Positions 28,725 through 37,068 of a DNA stretch of 64,000 bases are shown here, in pieces. The DNA comes from JAGVIE01 sp964520905 (GTDB taxonomy: Bacteria > Bacteroidota > Ignavibacteria > UBA10030 > SZUA-254). The stretch lies in contig CAZFQL010000006.1 of the NCBI GenBank assembly GCA_964520905.1, positions 139,201 to 203,200 of the forward strand, in the 5' to 3' direction. Each line of letters starts with the position of its first letter. The stretch's first letter is position 1. Made by a program: the position numbers and the translations under genes. The notes beneath the pieces are model-generated. The model was not told the DNA's origin. It did not search any database and saw only the letters and a program-made list of their open reading frames with translations.

Positions 28725-31700
28725 ATGATTATTACTGACCATTTACGCATAATCATCTTTGCATTTCTCGCAGCCGGAGTTATGCTAACAGAGGGAAAGT
28801 CGAATATTCGATCCGACTATTTCGCTGAAGAACTTTCGTACACGAGTGTGAATTCCATTCTCCAATCCCATAACGGCGAAAATACTTTGAATAATATCGA
28901 TGGCGATACACCCGCCAACATTTCATCTGATATTCGGGAGAATACACTTCACCATGTTGACCGAATTAAAACCAAGAAACTTGATCTGATCGAGCCCAAA
29001 GTACTTCTACCCTTTCGAACATACACAATCAAAGATGGACTTGTAGGGAATAGAGTAAGAGCGCTCATGCAAGATTCAAAAGGATTTATCTGGATTGGAA
29101 CCACGGAGGGTTTAAGTGTTTATGACGGTACTAATTTTCAGAACTACGGTAAGGCGAATGGCTTTCCAGTTGGTACAGTTTTATCTATTTATGAAAGCGA
29201 CTATCAACCGGGCAATATCTGGTTAAGTGTTGCCGGTGAAGGAGCTGTTAAGTTTAGCAATGATAAAGCGGTCGTTTACAAAATCGGAACAGAGAATTAT
29301 CAAAACTATGTATTTTGTTTTTATGAAGACCCATCCGGTACACTTTGGTGCGGAACACGATATGGATTATTTTATTTCGCAGACGGTAATTTCAATAAAA
29401 TCAGTACAAATCTAAAATTTGAATCAGTAAAAAACATATTCAGAGTTAGCGACAGTTTGATGGTACTTGTGAGCGATGTTGATTGTTATTTATTCAATCG
29501 TAACAACAATCAAACTAAATTAATCCCGCTGCACTTAGATACGAAAAAGGGCTATACGATTGATGCCATAATTGATGATGATGGCGATATCTGGGTAGGA
29601 ATTGTTGATGGTTCTCTTGTCCGTGTTCATAATTTAGTAGCGGATGCAAGTTACAAAATAGGTAATAATTATATGCAGCCGGGCTTAGACGATGGTAAAG
29701 GATTTATTTGGACGGCAGACGTGATCGGTTTATTACGGATAGCCAAATCATCAGACATAACACAGGCAACCCTCTACACACCTGCAAATGGATTACCACA
29801 CGAAAGTTATTGGGCAATGCTAAAAGATCGTGAAGGCAATTTATGGTTTGGCAATAACAGCAATGGGTTAGTTAAATTAGAAAATCAGTTTTTCTATCAT
29901 TTCCCACTCGAAAATCCTAAAAACGCCGTTATAGATCAACAGAATCACATCTGGGTTGCCATGCCCAATCACCTAAAAGAGTACTGGCGTGAAAGTAAAG
30001 GTGATTATCCAGTATTGCGGGATAAAATTCATGATTTAAAAAACTTTGATCGTAACGATAAGATATCTTTAATGACGATTGATTATAACAATCGAATTAT
30101 TATAACCACTAACGATGGAACTATTCAACGGCTTGAGATAAAACCGTCTGCCGATGGCGGTCCATTTTTAAAAGTAAATCAAAGCTTTGATCTTCCGGGA
30201 AAAATTTTTACGGTACAGTCTGATCATCGTAATCGCTTGTGGGTTGCTCAGGAAGAGAATATTTTATCGTTCATTGATTCTCCCACTAACGATAGAATAA
30301 AAGTGTCTATACCGAATAGAAATAATGCTCATACAATATACTGTTCGCCTGATAGCACCGTGTGGTTTAGTTTATTTGAGAATGGGTTGTATTCTTTAAA
30401 ATTTACATCCTCTAACGACAGCCAGCCAATCCTTGAGAGTGAAACTTTTAGAGATATACATGTTAGAAGTATTCTGCAGACACGAAATGGCGAACTTCTG
30501 ATCGGAACAAGCGGAAATGGTTTGTTTATTCTTCAATCGGATCGGATTAAGAATATAACAACGACTGACGGTTTACTCAGCAATACTATCTGGGATATTT
30601 CTGAAGGCAACGATGGCAAAATTTGGCTCGCTACTTCTCATGGATTATGTTATCTAAAAAGTATTCAATCGCAGACGGTTCATACTATTTTTCCGATGTA
30701 TGGGCGATGGATTTTCAAGTGCGGTGAGTTGACCGATGGACTCGTATGGGGATTAAGTCCCGACGGACTTACCATCTATGATTATAAAAAAGATAAGCGC
30801 CAAGAAGTAGCTCCTCCAATATACATTCGAAGTGTATCAATAAATGGGACTCAAATTCCATTTTATAATGGGATGGAGCTTACTTATAATATGAGCAATT
30901 GTGAAATAAATTTTGTCGGAATAAGTTACCTCGGCGGACGCACTGTTCGTTACCAGTATACATTTGGAGAAAACGACAGGATATGGAGTCAACCTATCGA
31001 ACATTCACGCGTAACAATGGCAGCATTGAAACCGGATCGTTATACGTTTCGCGTTCGAGCAATTAATCAATATGGCGTTGCAAGTTTAGAACCGGCGACT
31101 TGGGAATTCACTATTCTTCCACCAGTGTGGCAGCGGTGGTGGTTCACTGCAATTGTGGTGATATTTATTGGGTTGATGGTTTATCTGATATACCGTTACC
31201 GTGTGAATAAAATTTTAGAAATGGAACATCTTCGCCGGCATCTCGCTTCCGATCTTCACGATGAGCTTGCAACAAACCTGAGCAGTATTGCAATGTTCAG
31301 TAATATCGTTCAGGAAAATCCGCAGCAGCAATCAGGGCTTTTAGGAAGGATTACAACATTAGCGAAAGAATCGGTAGATGCAGTTCGCGATATAATCTGG
31401 ACGTTGGATACAAAACAGGAAACGATCGGAAGTTTATTAACACGATTGCACGATGTAACAGTTGTAAATTGTAGAGCGAGAGATTTCCAATTTAAATTCG
31501 ATCTGCCGCCGAAGGATAGTTTGCCATCGTTCTACTTAGAACCGGAAACAAACAAAAACCTCTGGCTATTATTGAAAGAAGCGGTGAATAATGCGTGTAA
31601 ACATTCAGGATGTTCTGAAATATTGATTGAAACAACACATCGTTCCGGATTGCTTGATATTCGAGTTAGAGATAATGGAAATGGTTTCGATCATTCTGCG

Positions 31701-31838
31701 ATTCGTCAGAGTCGGACAGCCGGAAAAGGTTTAGAGACGATGAAGATGCGGGCGGAGGAATTAGGCGGAAAGTTAGAAATTAACTCACATGTGGGTAACG
31801 GCACGGAGATCTTATTTCAATGGAAGATGAAAAAATAA
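28725..31838 (+). CDS. Reg_prop sensor histidine kinase (propeller + Y_Y_Y + HisKA_3)
   Basis: 1037 residues. The long N-terminal sensor has repeated reg_prop units (e.g. VRALMQDSKGFIWIGTTEGL, IWDISEGNDGKIWLATSHGL) forming two beta-propellers, followed by a Y_Y_Y domain (LKPDRYTFRVRAINQYG) and one transmembrane helix (~805-825). The cytoplasmic part is HisKA_3 with the phospho-acceptor His in SDLHDELATNLS and a HATPase with EAVNNACKHSG and RDNGNGF. There is no fused receiver, so it is a two-protein system. The NarL-type regulator at 32930 is the probable partner, now separated by a transposase island. Confidence 0.92.
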   Translation: MIITDHLRIIIFAFLAAGVMLTEGKSNIRSDYFAEELSYTSVNSILQSHNGENTLNNIDGDTPANISSDIRENTLHHVDRIKTKKLDLIEPKVLLPFRTYTIKDGLVGNRVRALMQDSKGFIWIGTTEGLSVYDGTNFQNYGKANGFPVGTVLSIYESDYQPGNIWLSVAGEGAVKFSNDKAVVYKIGTENYQNYVFCFYEDPSGTLWCGTRYGLFYFADGNFNKISTNLKFESVKNIFRVSDSLMVLVSDVDCYLFNRNNNQTKLIPLHLDTKKGYTIDAIIDDDGDIWVGIVDGSLVRVHNLVADASYKIGNNYMQPGLDDGKGFIWTADVIGLLRIAKSSDITQATLYTPANGLPHESYWAMLKDREGNLWFGNNSNGLVKLENQFFYHFPLENPKNAVIDQQNHIWVAMPNHLKEYWRESKGDYPVLRDKIHDLKNFDRNDKISLMTIDYNNRIIITTNDGTIQRLEIKPSADGGPFLKVNQSFDLPGKIFTVQSDHRNRLWVAQEENILSFIDSPTNDRIKVSIPNRNNAHTIYCSPDSTVWFSLFENGLYSLKFTSSNDSQPILESETFRDIHVRSILQTRNGELLIGTSGNGLFILQSDRIKNITTTDGLLSNTIWDISEGNDGKIWLATSHGLCYLKSIQSQTVHTIFPMYGRWIFKCGELTDGLVWGLSPDGLTIYDYKKDKRQEVAPPIYIRSVSINGTQIPFYNGMELTYNMSNCEINFVGISYLGGRTVRYQYTFGENDRIWSQPIEHSRVTMAALKPDRYTFRVRAINQYGVASLEPATWEFTILPPVWQRWWFTAIVVIFIGLMVYLIYRYRVNKILEMEHLRRHLASDLHDELATNLSSIAMFSNIVQENPQQQSGLLGRITTLAKESVDAVRDIIWTLDTKQETIGSLLTRLHDVTVVNCRARDFQFKFDLPPKDSLPSFYLEPETNKNLWLLLKEAVNNACKHSGCSEILIETTHRSGLLDIRVRDNGNGFDHSAIRQSRTAGKGLETMKMRAEELGGKLEINSHVGNGTEILFQWKMKK

Positions 31839-31849
31839 TTAATCACTTA

Positions 31850-31968
31850 GTGTCAGGAAGGAATTCCTGACACCACCCAGCGTGCCGTCAGGTCTTTCTG
31901 ATGCCACCAGCGTGCCGTCAGGTCTTTCTGATGCCACCAGTGTGCCGTCAGGTCTTCCGACCTGACGG
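31850..31968. repeat. REP-like palindromes upstream of the REP-associated transposase
   Basis: Four units. The first is a perfect 10-bp stem GTGTCAGGAA with loop GGAA (31850-31873). Two identical 30-bp units follow (31878-31907 and 31908-31937), each CAGCGTGCCGTCAGGTC... The last (31938-31968) contains a perfect 10-bp stem CCGTCAGGTC with loop TTCC. They share the GTCAGG core with the cluster downstream of the transposase. Confidence 0.85.
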
Positions 31969-32009
31969 ATGGTAATTTTAAGAAATATAAATGTCATTAA
32001 AGGAAACCT

Positions 32010-32558
32010 ATGGGTAGAAGAGGACGCTCAGTATTTGGAAATATTGGCAATACATTTTTCATTACTACTACTGTTGTTAATTTTCAAAATATATTTTCAT
32101 ACGGCGACGCTTACAATAACATTCTTTTAAATTCTCTTAAGCATCTTATTAATGAACATAAGGCGCTGCTTATAGCATTTGTATTTATGCCCAGCCATCT
32201 CCATCTCATCTTCAATCTATCGGAGGGAGAGAGCATTTCTGATTTGATGCGAGATTTTAAAAAATACACATCTACCAAAATTCGTCAACAACTTGAGAAG
32301 GACAACAGAATAGAAGCTGTGGAAATGCTACGAAAATATGCTACTGGTAAAAAACAAGTATTTAAATTGTGGATGGACCGCTTCGATGATTTAGTAATAA
32401 CATCGGTAAAAACTTTAAGAATAAAAATAGAATATATACACGATAATCCCGTTCGTGCTGGCTTAGTTGAAAGTGCAGTTGATTGGAAATACTCAAGCGC
32501 CAAAAATTATCTTTTGGGCGATCATAGCTTGATTGATGTAGTAACGGATTTTTGTTAG
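32010..32558 (+). CDS. REP-associated tyrosine transposase (RAYT, IS200-like HUH family)
   Basis: 182 residues, a normal single-domain length. The HUH metal-binding motif is MPSHLHLIF (residues ~67-75), the candidate catalytic Tyr lies in DFKKYTSTKI, and the C-terminal family motif is IEYIHDNPVRAGLV followed by WKYSSAKNYL. These enzymes nick single-stranded REP hairpins. Here the gene is flanked on both sides by REP-like palindromes, and its stop codon overlaps the first downstream one. AAAGGA precedes the ATG. All key residues look intact. Confidence 0.92.
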   Translation: MGRRGRSVFGNIGNTFFITTTVVNFQNIFSYGDAYNNILLNSLKHLINEHKALLIAFVFMPSHLHLIFNLSEGESISDLMRDFKKYTSTKIRQQLEKDNRIEAVEMLRKYATGKKQVFKLWMDRFDDLVITSVKTLRIKIEYIHDNPVRAGLVESAVDWKYSSAKNYLLGDHSLIDVVTDFC

Positions 32559-32759
32559 TGTCAGAAATCCCGCAAAGCGGGACTGACACTACCCGACGTG
32601 CACCGTAGCTTAGAAAGTCTAAGTCTGTATCAGAAAAAAATTCCTGATACCACATCAGTGTCAGGATGAAAATCCTGACACCACTGGTGTGCTGTCAGGT
32701 CTTTCGACCTGACGATTTACTTAGGTCTATCTTGGTGTCAGAAAGGAATTTCTGACACC
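32557..32759. repeat. REP-like palindromes downstream of the transposase
   Basis: Five units: 32557-32590 (AGTGTCAG ... CTGACACT with an inner TCCCGC/GCGGGA stem), 32627-32650 (GTATCAG ... CTGATAC), 32658-32681 (GTGTCAGGAT ... ATCCTGACAC), 32694-32713 (GTCAGGTC ... GACCTGAC) and 32734-32759 (GGTGTCAGAAA ... TTTCTGACACC). They match the upstream units in core and spacing. Confidence 0.85.
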
Positions 32760-32887
32760 ACACTAAAATAGTTAATTTGTTCTATTGATATTTTATCGAA
32801 ACTGTTTTATCTTCAATCACCCCGTTGGATACACCCGTTGGCAATGGGGTTTATACCGTTAATATCCAACGAAGTAAATCTAAAATC

Positions 32888-32913
32888 CCCGCCTACGCTA
32901 ACGCTTCGGCGGG
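32888..32913. repeat. Short GC palindrome before the NarL-type regulator
   Basis: CCCGCC (32888-32893) and GGCGGG (32908-32913) enclose TACGCTAACGCTTC. It lies 16 bp before the regulator start and could fold in the leader mRNA. Related CCGCC/GGCGG palindromes occur at 33838 and 39246. Confidence 0.55.
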
Positions 32914-32929
32914 CAGGTAAAATCCGAAT

Positions 32930-33574
32930 ATGCCAGTAACTGTTGCAATAGTTGAAGACAATCCCGATTACCGCGCTGGAATTTCGTTAATCCTCCGCGC
33001 ATCGCCCACTTGCACGATTGTAGGCGAATTCGCTAATGCTGAAGATTTTCTTGATGAAGTTGATCATCTTCTCCCTGATGTAGTTCTTATGGATATCGGC
33101 TTGCCGGGAATGACGGGAATTAAGGCGACATCAATCGTTAAAGAAAAATATCCGAGAATACAGATTATTATTTTATCGGTCTTCGAAGATGATGATAATG
33201 TCTTCAACGCTATTTGTGCCGGGGCTATTGGTTATGTTTCAAAACCTGTAACACCGCAACAGTTGTTAGAAGCCATTGAAAATGCTTTCAATGGCGGAAC
33301 CCCGATTTCTCCGCATATTGCCCGGAAAATGCTGCAAATGTTCAAAGAGCATCTACCTCCGCCGAAGGCAGATTACAATCTTTCCTACAGAGAACTCGAC
33401 GTGCTCGAACACCTTGTACAAGGAGATGACTATAAGCTCATTGCTGAAAAGCTTTTTCTGAGCATTTTCACCGTCCGCGCTCACATCCGAAATATTTACG
33501 ATAAACTTCACGTTCACTCCAAATCGCAGGCAGTTTCTAAAGCGTTGAATGAAAGATTGGTGCCGAAGAAATAA
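32930..33574 (+). CDS. NarL/FixJ-type response regulator
   Basis: 214 residues. Receiver domain (1-120; VAIVEDNPDY, phospho-acceptor Asp in DVVLMDIGLPGMTG, YVSKPVTP) and LuxR-type HTH (about 145-205; LSYRELDVLEHLVQG, FLSIFTVRAHIRNIYDKLHV). HisKA_3 kinases normally pair with this type, so the reg_prop kinase at 28725-31838 is the likely partner. Its natural promoter may have been replaced or altered by the island between them. Confidence 0.92.
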   Translation: MPVTVAIVEDNPDYRAGISLILRASPTCTIVGEFANAEDFLDEVDHLLPDVVLMDIGLPGMTGIKATSIVKEKYPRIQIIILSVFEDDDNVFNAICAGAIGYVSKPVTPQQLLEAIENAFNGGTPISPHIARKMLQMFKEHLPPPKADYNLSYRELDVLEHLVQGDDYKLIAEKLFLSIFTVRAHIRNIYDKLHVHSKSQAVSKALNERLVPKK

Positions 33575-33944
33575 TAATGGAGTAGTGGAGTATTAGAGTG
33601 ATGTTTCATTGATTTATTTTCACATTTATTCATTTTTTCATTGAGTCAATGATTAAATGGCTCAATGATCCGATGAAGCAATTTCCCAAAATCCATCAAT
33701 CCAATAATCCATTTTCCCATAACTCCACCTTATTTCTTCCCCCATCCCTCCTACTCCCACCAAAGCAGGATTCGGCGGAGGATCCTGAATCCGCCAGATA
33801 TTTGATCCCGCCTACATTTCATTCCGGCGGGATTCTCAATCCGCCTCAGGCGGATTGGAATATAGTCAATTTGTTCTATTTACTTTTTCCTTCTTCCACA
33901 TTATCTTATAACTGTATTAATATCACTATTAAGGAGATTTCACA
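33575..33944. other. 370-bp intergenic stretch with GC palindromes
   Basis: No gene is supported. It holds palindromes of the CCGCC/GGCGG class: GGCGGA...TCCGCC near 33775-33795, and a perfect 9-bp stem CAATCCGCC with loop TCA (33837-33857). The 16-mer AATCCGCCTCAGGCGG here recurs exactly at 39246-39261 inside a gene. The end carries the AAGGAG site for the next gene. Confidence 0.6.
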
Positions 33945-34481
33945 ATGAGATATTTAATTTTACGATTTACATCATTCTTAATTTTTTTAATTCTCTCAAC
34001 AACCTTTCTGCAGTCACAAAATAACAAGGTTACATGGTCGTCTTTCAATATGGGATTTGCCGATGTAACTTCCTCTAACTTAAAAATAAAATCTGTAGCA
34101 GGTCAAGTTTTTGTCGGTACAGTAAAGCACGAAAACACACAAGTCATCAGCGGATTTCTTGCCGATACTCTCTTTGGAGGAACATTGGTATCGGTAGGAG
34201 ATGGTAAAGAATTACCGAAGACATTTTCGTTGGAGCAAAATTATCCAAATCCATTCAACCCGAGTACAAAGATAAAGTTTGCAATTCCAAGAGAATCGCA
34301 TGTAACACTTAAGGTATATGATATATTAGGTCAAGAGGTAACAACGTTAGTAAATGAAGTTGTTCAACCGGGATACCATGAGATATTATATGTTGGATCA
34401 AGACTAACGAGCGGCGTATATTTCTACCGCCTCGTTTCCGACGACTACGCATCTATAAAGAAATTTATCCTATTGAAGTAA
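33945..34481 (+). CDS. Small T9SS-secreted protein
   Basis: 178 residues: signal peptide (to about LQSQNN), a short domain of ~60 residues (WSSFNMGFADVTSSNLKIKS...GQVFVGTV...VISGFLAD) and a T9SS sorting domain (EQNYPNPFNPST to KKFILLK). The short domain resembles small secreted FCB proteins with no assigned role. AAGGAG precedes the ATG. It begins the second secreted block. Confidence 0.82.
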   Translation: MRYLILRFTSFLIFLILSTTFLQSQNNKVTWSSFNMGFADVTSSNLKIKSVAGQVFVGTVKHENTQVISGFLADTLFGGTLVSVGDGKELPKTFSLEQNYPNPFNPSTKIKFAIPRESHVTLKVYDILGQEVTTLVNEVVQPGYHEILYVGSRLTSGVYFYRLVSDDYASIKKFILLK

Positions 34482-34526
34482 ATTTTATCAATCAATCATA
34501 AATGTAAAATTATTAATGGTGATGTT

Positions 34527-36842
34527 ATGAAACAAATATGCTATTCATTGTTTGCAGGTTTTATATTGATACTCTTAGTTAGTTCAACCATGCAAGGACA
34601 AATACCGAGAACAATTTCGTTCCAGGGTGTGTTGACGGACAGTATCGGAAAGCCGGTCGGCGACGGACAATGGGGTTTAACTTTCCGGTTGTATGATGAT
34701 TCTACCGAGGGCAGCCAATTATGGAATGAATCAAAAGTACTTCAGACTAACCGTGGTTTGTTCTCAACAATTTTAGGAGACGTTATACCGTTCGGGGCAT
34801 CGGTTAAATTTGATAAACAATATTGGCTAAGTTTGCAGATAGAATCGGATCCGGAATTATCACCTCGTATTCCGCTTACCGCAGTTGGTTACAGTTTGAA
34901 CTCATTACAGTCCGACACTGCAAAATTTGCATACTCTACAGTACAACAAGTTTTTGTTGACAGCGCGCGCATCGCAGGCACTGTACCGAATGGTTCATTG
35001 ACTGAAATTAAGATTGCAAATTCACAAGTTGTTAAAAGTCTGAATAACCTGAAAGATGATATCATCTTAGCGGCTGAGGGAGGCGCTACGATAACATCGA
35101 ACGGCGATACGATTAAAATCAACGCCGGAAGCGGCGGGGGTGGCACCGGCATTCAGGGGGTTCAAAATACAGATGCCGCGTTGGTGATAACCAACCCGAG
35201 TGGACCAACTGCTACAATCAACGTGGCAAGTTTAGGCATCAAGAGTACTCACATTGGTACCGGCGCAGTAACAACAGCGAAATTAAATTCTACAGGAGCC
35301 GTTATTAGACAGGCGTTGATGTGGAATGGTTCAAATGTTGTTTGGGGTAACCCGGAAGGCGGATTGATATTACCATATGGTGATAGCGCTTCTTCTTCAA
35401 GCGCTGCTGCATTTCAAATCATCAATACAAGCACCACCGGAAGTGCATATGGAGTGTATGGGAAAAGTAATTCCACCTTAGGTGTTGGAGTCCGTGGTTT
35501 GGCACCGAGAACGGGTGTGAGTGGGTATGCAAGCAACACAACCGGTACTGCGTACGGTTTTTACGGTGAGACGCCATCAACTTCCGGATACGGTGTGTTT
35601 GGTGCGGCGACTGCCAGCAGCGGTACGACCTACGGAGTGTATGGACGGAGTTACTCAGATGATGGTTATGGTGTTTATGGCAGGGCTCCACTTTATGGAA
35701 TATACGGTTTAGCAAGCGCTACGAGCGGAAATAATTATGGAGTATATGGAACAAGCAATTCAACATGGGGAATTGGTGTTAGGGGAGTTGCCCAATTGTA
35801 TGGTCTATCCGGATATGCAACTGCCACAGATGTTGTAAACTATGGTGTTTACGGGTCAAGTAATTCAACAAGTGGTTATGGTGTTTATGGAACCAATGGT
35901 GCGGCCACCGGCACAACATACGGTGTGTATGGTGAGAGTAATTCTTCATCAGGTCGTGGTGTGCAGGGAATATCACCCTACCTCGGAACATATGGGCGAG
36001 CCGAAGCTACAACCGGATTAAACTATGGAGTCTATGGAAGAAGTAATTCAACAAGCGGTTGTGGTGTCTATGGAATTGGAGGTGCCACAACCGGTGAAAA
36101 TTATGGTGTACTTGGAAAAACCAACTCTCCTGATGGTGCTGGTGTTTGGGGAGATGGTTCTTATAGGGGCGTAGTAGGTGTTCAGACTGGTTCAGTCGGC
36201 GCCGGCATTGTCGGATATGCTTTGGGAGGTGGTTTAGCAGCAAAATTTTTTGGATTTGTTGATGTAGCAGGAGGTATGTTTGTCAGTGGAGACATGTTTA
36301 AAGGAGGTGGATCGTTTAAAATAGATCATCCTCTTGATCCAGAGAATAAATACCTTTACCACTCTTTTGTGGAATCTCCCGAGAGAAAAAATATTTATGA
36401 CGGAACCGTAATTTTGGATATCAAGGGTGAAGCAACCGTACAGTTACCTGAATGGTTTGAAGCGCTGAATAAAGATTTCAGGTACCAGATTACGGCAATT
36501 GGATCCCCCGGACCAAATCTTTATATCGCTCAAAAAATTAGCGGCAATAAATTTACTATTGCCGGCGGCTCTCAAGGCATGGAAATTTCCTGGCAAGTAA
36601 CAGGAACACGGAAAGACGCCTACGCTGTAAAACATCCTCAACCGCTTGAAGAATATAAAAAGGAAGATGAGAAGGGTAAATACCTTCATCCCGAAGCTTT
36701 TGGTAAATTACGCGAAGAAGGTATAGGTGCACTTCAGATGCCAAAGCGACCAGTTGAAACGATGATGGATGATGAAAATCTTTCTTCACCTAAACCTCCC
36801 GCGCTTGATCAGAAGGCACCTTCTCAACCTGATCAACAGTAG
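34527..36842 (+). CDS. Fibre-like exported protein with GVYG repeats (paralogue 1)
   Basis: 771 residues with signal peptide (MKQICYSLFAGFILILLVSSTMQG). Residues ~25-140 form a conserved N-terminal module (QIPRTISFQGVLTD, FRLYDDS, LSPRIPLTAVGYSLNS). Residues ~290-570 comprise about ten repeats of ~27 residues with the pattern YGVYGxSNSTSGxGVYGxA. A conserved C-terminal module follows (SFKIDHPLDPENKYLYHSF, LPEWFEALN, VSWQVTGTRKDAYA) and a charged, proline-rich tail. It lacks a T9SS domain, so its outer-membrane route is unclear. The regular repeats suggest a beta-helical or trimeric shaft. It is a paralogue of 39200-41974. Confidence 0.8.
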   Translation: MKQICYSLFAGFILILLVSSTMQGQIPRTISFQGVLTDSIGKPVGDGQWGLTFRLYDDSTEGSQLWNESKVLQTNRGLFSTILGDVIPFGASVKFDKQYWLSLQIESDPELSPRIPLTAVGYSLNSLQSDTAKFAYSTVQQVFVDSARIAGTVPNGSLTEIKIANSQVVKSLNNLKDDIILAAEGGATITSNGDTIKINAGSGGGGTGIQGVQNTDAALVITNPSGPTATINVASLGIKSTHIGTGAVTTAKLNSTGAVIRQALMWNGSNVVWGNPEGGLILPYGDSASSSSAAAFQIINTSTTGSAYGVYGKSNSTLGVGVRGLAPRTGVSGYASNTTGTAYGFYGETPSTSGYGVFGAATASSGTTYGVYGRSYSDDGYGVYGRAPLYGIYGLASATSGNNYGVYGTSNSTWGIGVRGVAQLYGLSGYATATDVVNYGVYGSSNSTSGYGVYGTNGAATGTTYGVYGESNSSSGRGVQGISPYLGTYGRAEATTGLNYGVYGRSNSTSGCGVYGIGGATTGENYGVLGKTNSPDGAGVWGDGSYRGVVGVQTGSVGAGIVGYALGGGLAAKFFGFVDVAGGMFVSGDMFKGGGSFKIDHPLDPENKYLYHSFVESPERKNIYDGTVILDIKGEATVQLPEWFEALNKDFRYQITAIGSPGPNLYIAQKISGNKFTIAGGSQGMEISWQVTGTRKDAYAVKHPQPLEEYKKEDEKGKYLHPEAFGKLREEGIGALQMPKRPVETMMDDENLSSPKPPALDQKAPSQPDQQ

Positions 36843-36940
36843 AACGATTACCGTGAAATAGTTAAACAAATGGAGTCCACTTTTAAAGTGGGCTCCATCT
36901 TCATGCTGATAAATACATCTGAAATATTCAGAAAATATCA

Positions 36941-37006
36941 GAGTCATTCCGAACTTGTTTCGGAATCTATCCAATTTCAGACCCTGAAGCGAGTTCAGGG
37001 TGACTC
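36941..37006. repeat. 66-bp compound palindrome (two hairpins inside an outer stem)
   Basis: Hairpin 1 is ATTCCGAA...TTCGGAAT (36946-36966) and hairpin 2 is ACCCTGAA...TTCAGGGT (36981-37001). An outer stem GAGTCA (36941-36946) with TGACTC (37001-37006) closes both, giving a cloverleaf-like fold. It occupies the 226-bp gap between two secreted-protein genes and could also act as a transcription barrier. Confidence 0.7.
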
Positions 37007-37068
37007 CGTGAGAATTTTTCAAATGTCTCTGTTAGTCATATAAACATTAACAAAATGGAGATACAAAG

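Noticed and set aside
28486..28728. 80-codon + strand frame
   Set aside because: It is mostly translation of a dispersed palindromic repeat and overlaps the start of the kinase gene.
33649..33948. 99-codon + strand frame
   Set aside because: It crosses intergenic palindromes, has no ribosome binding site and no recognisable domain, and runs into the start of the next gene.
34527..36842. T9SS sorting domain in the GVYG-repeat protein
   Set aside because: No NPFNPS or SGxYFYRL motifs occur at its C-terminus; the tail is charged and proline-rich.
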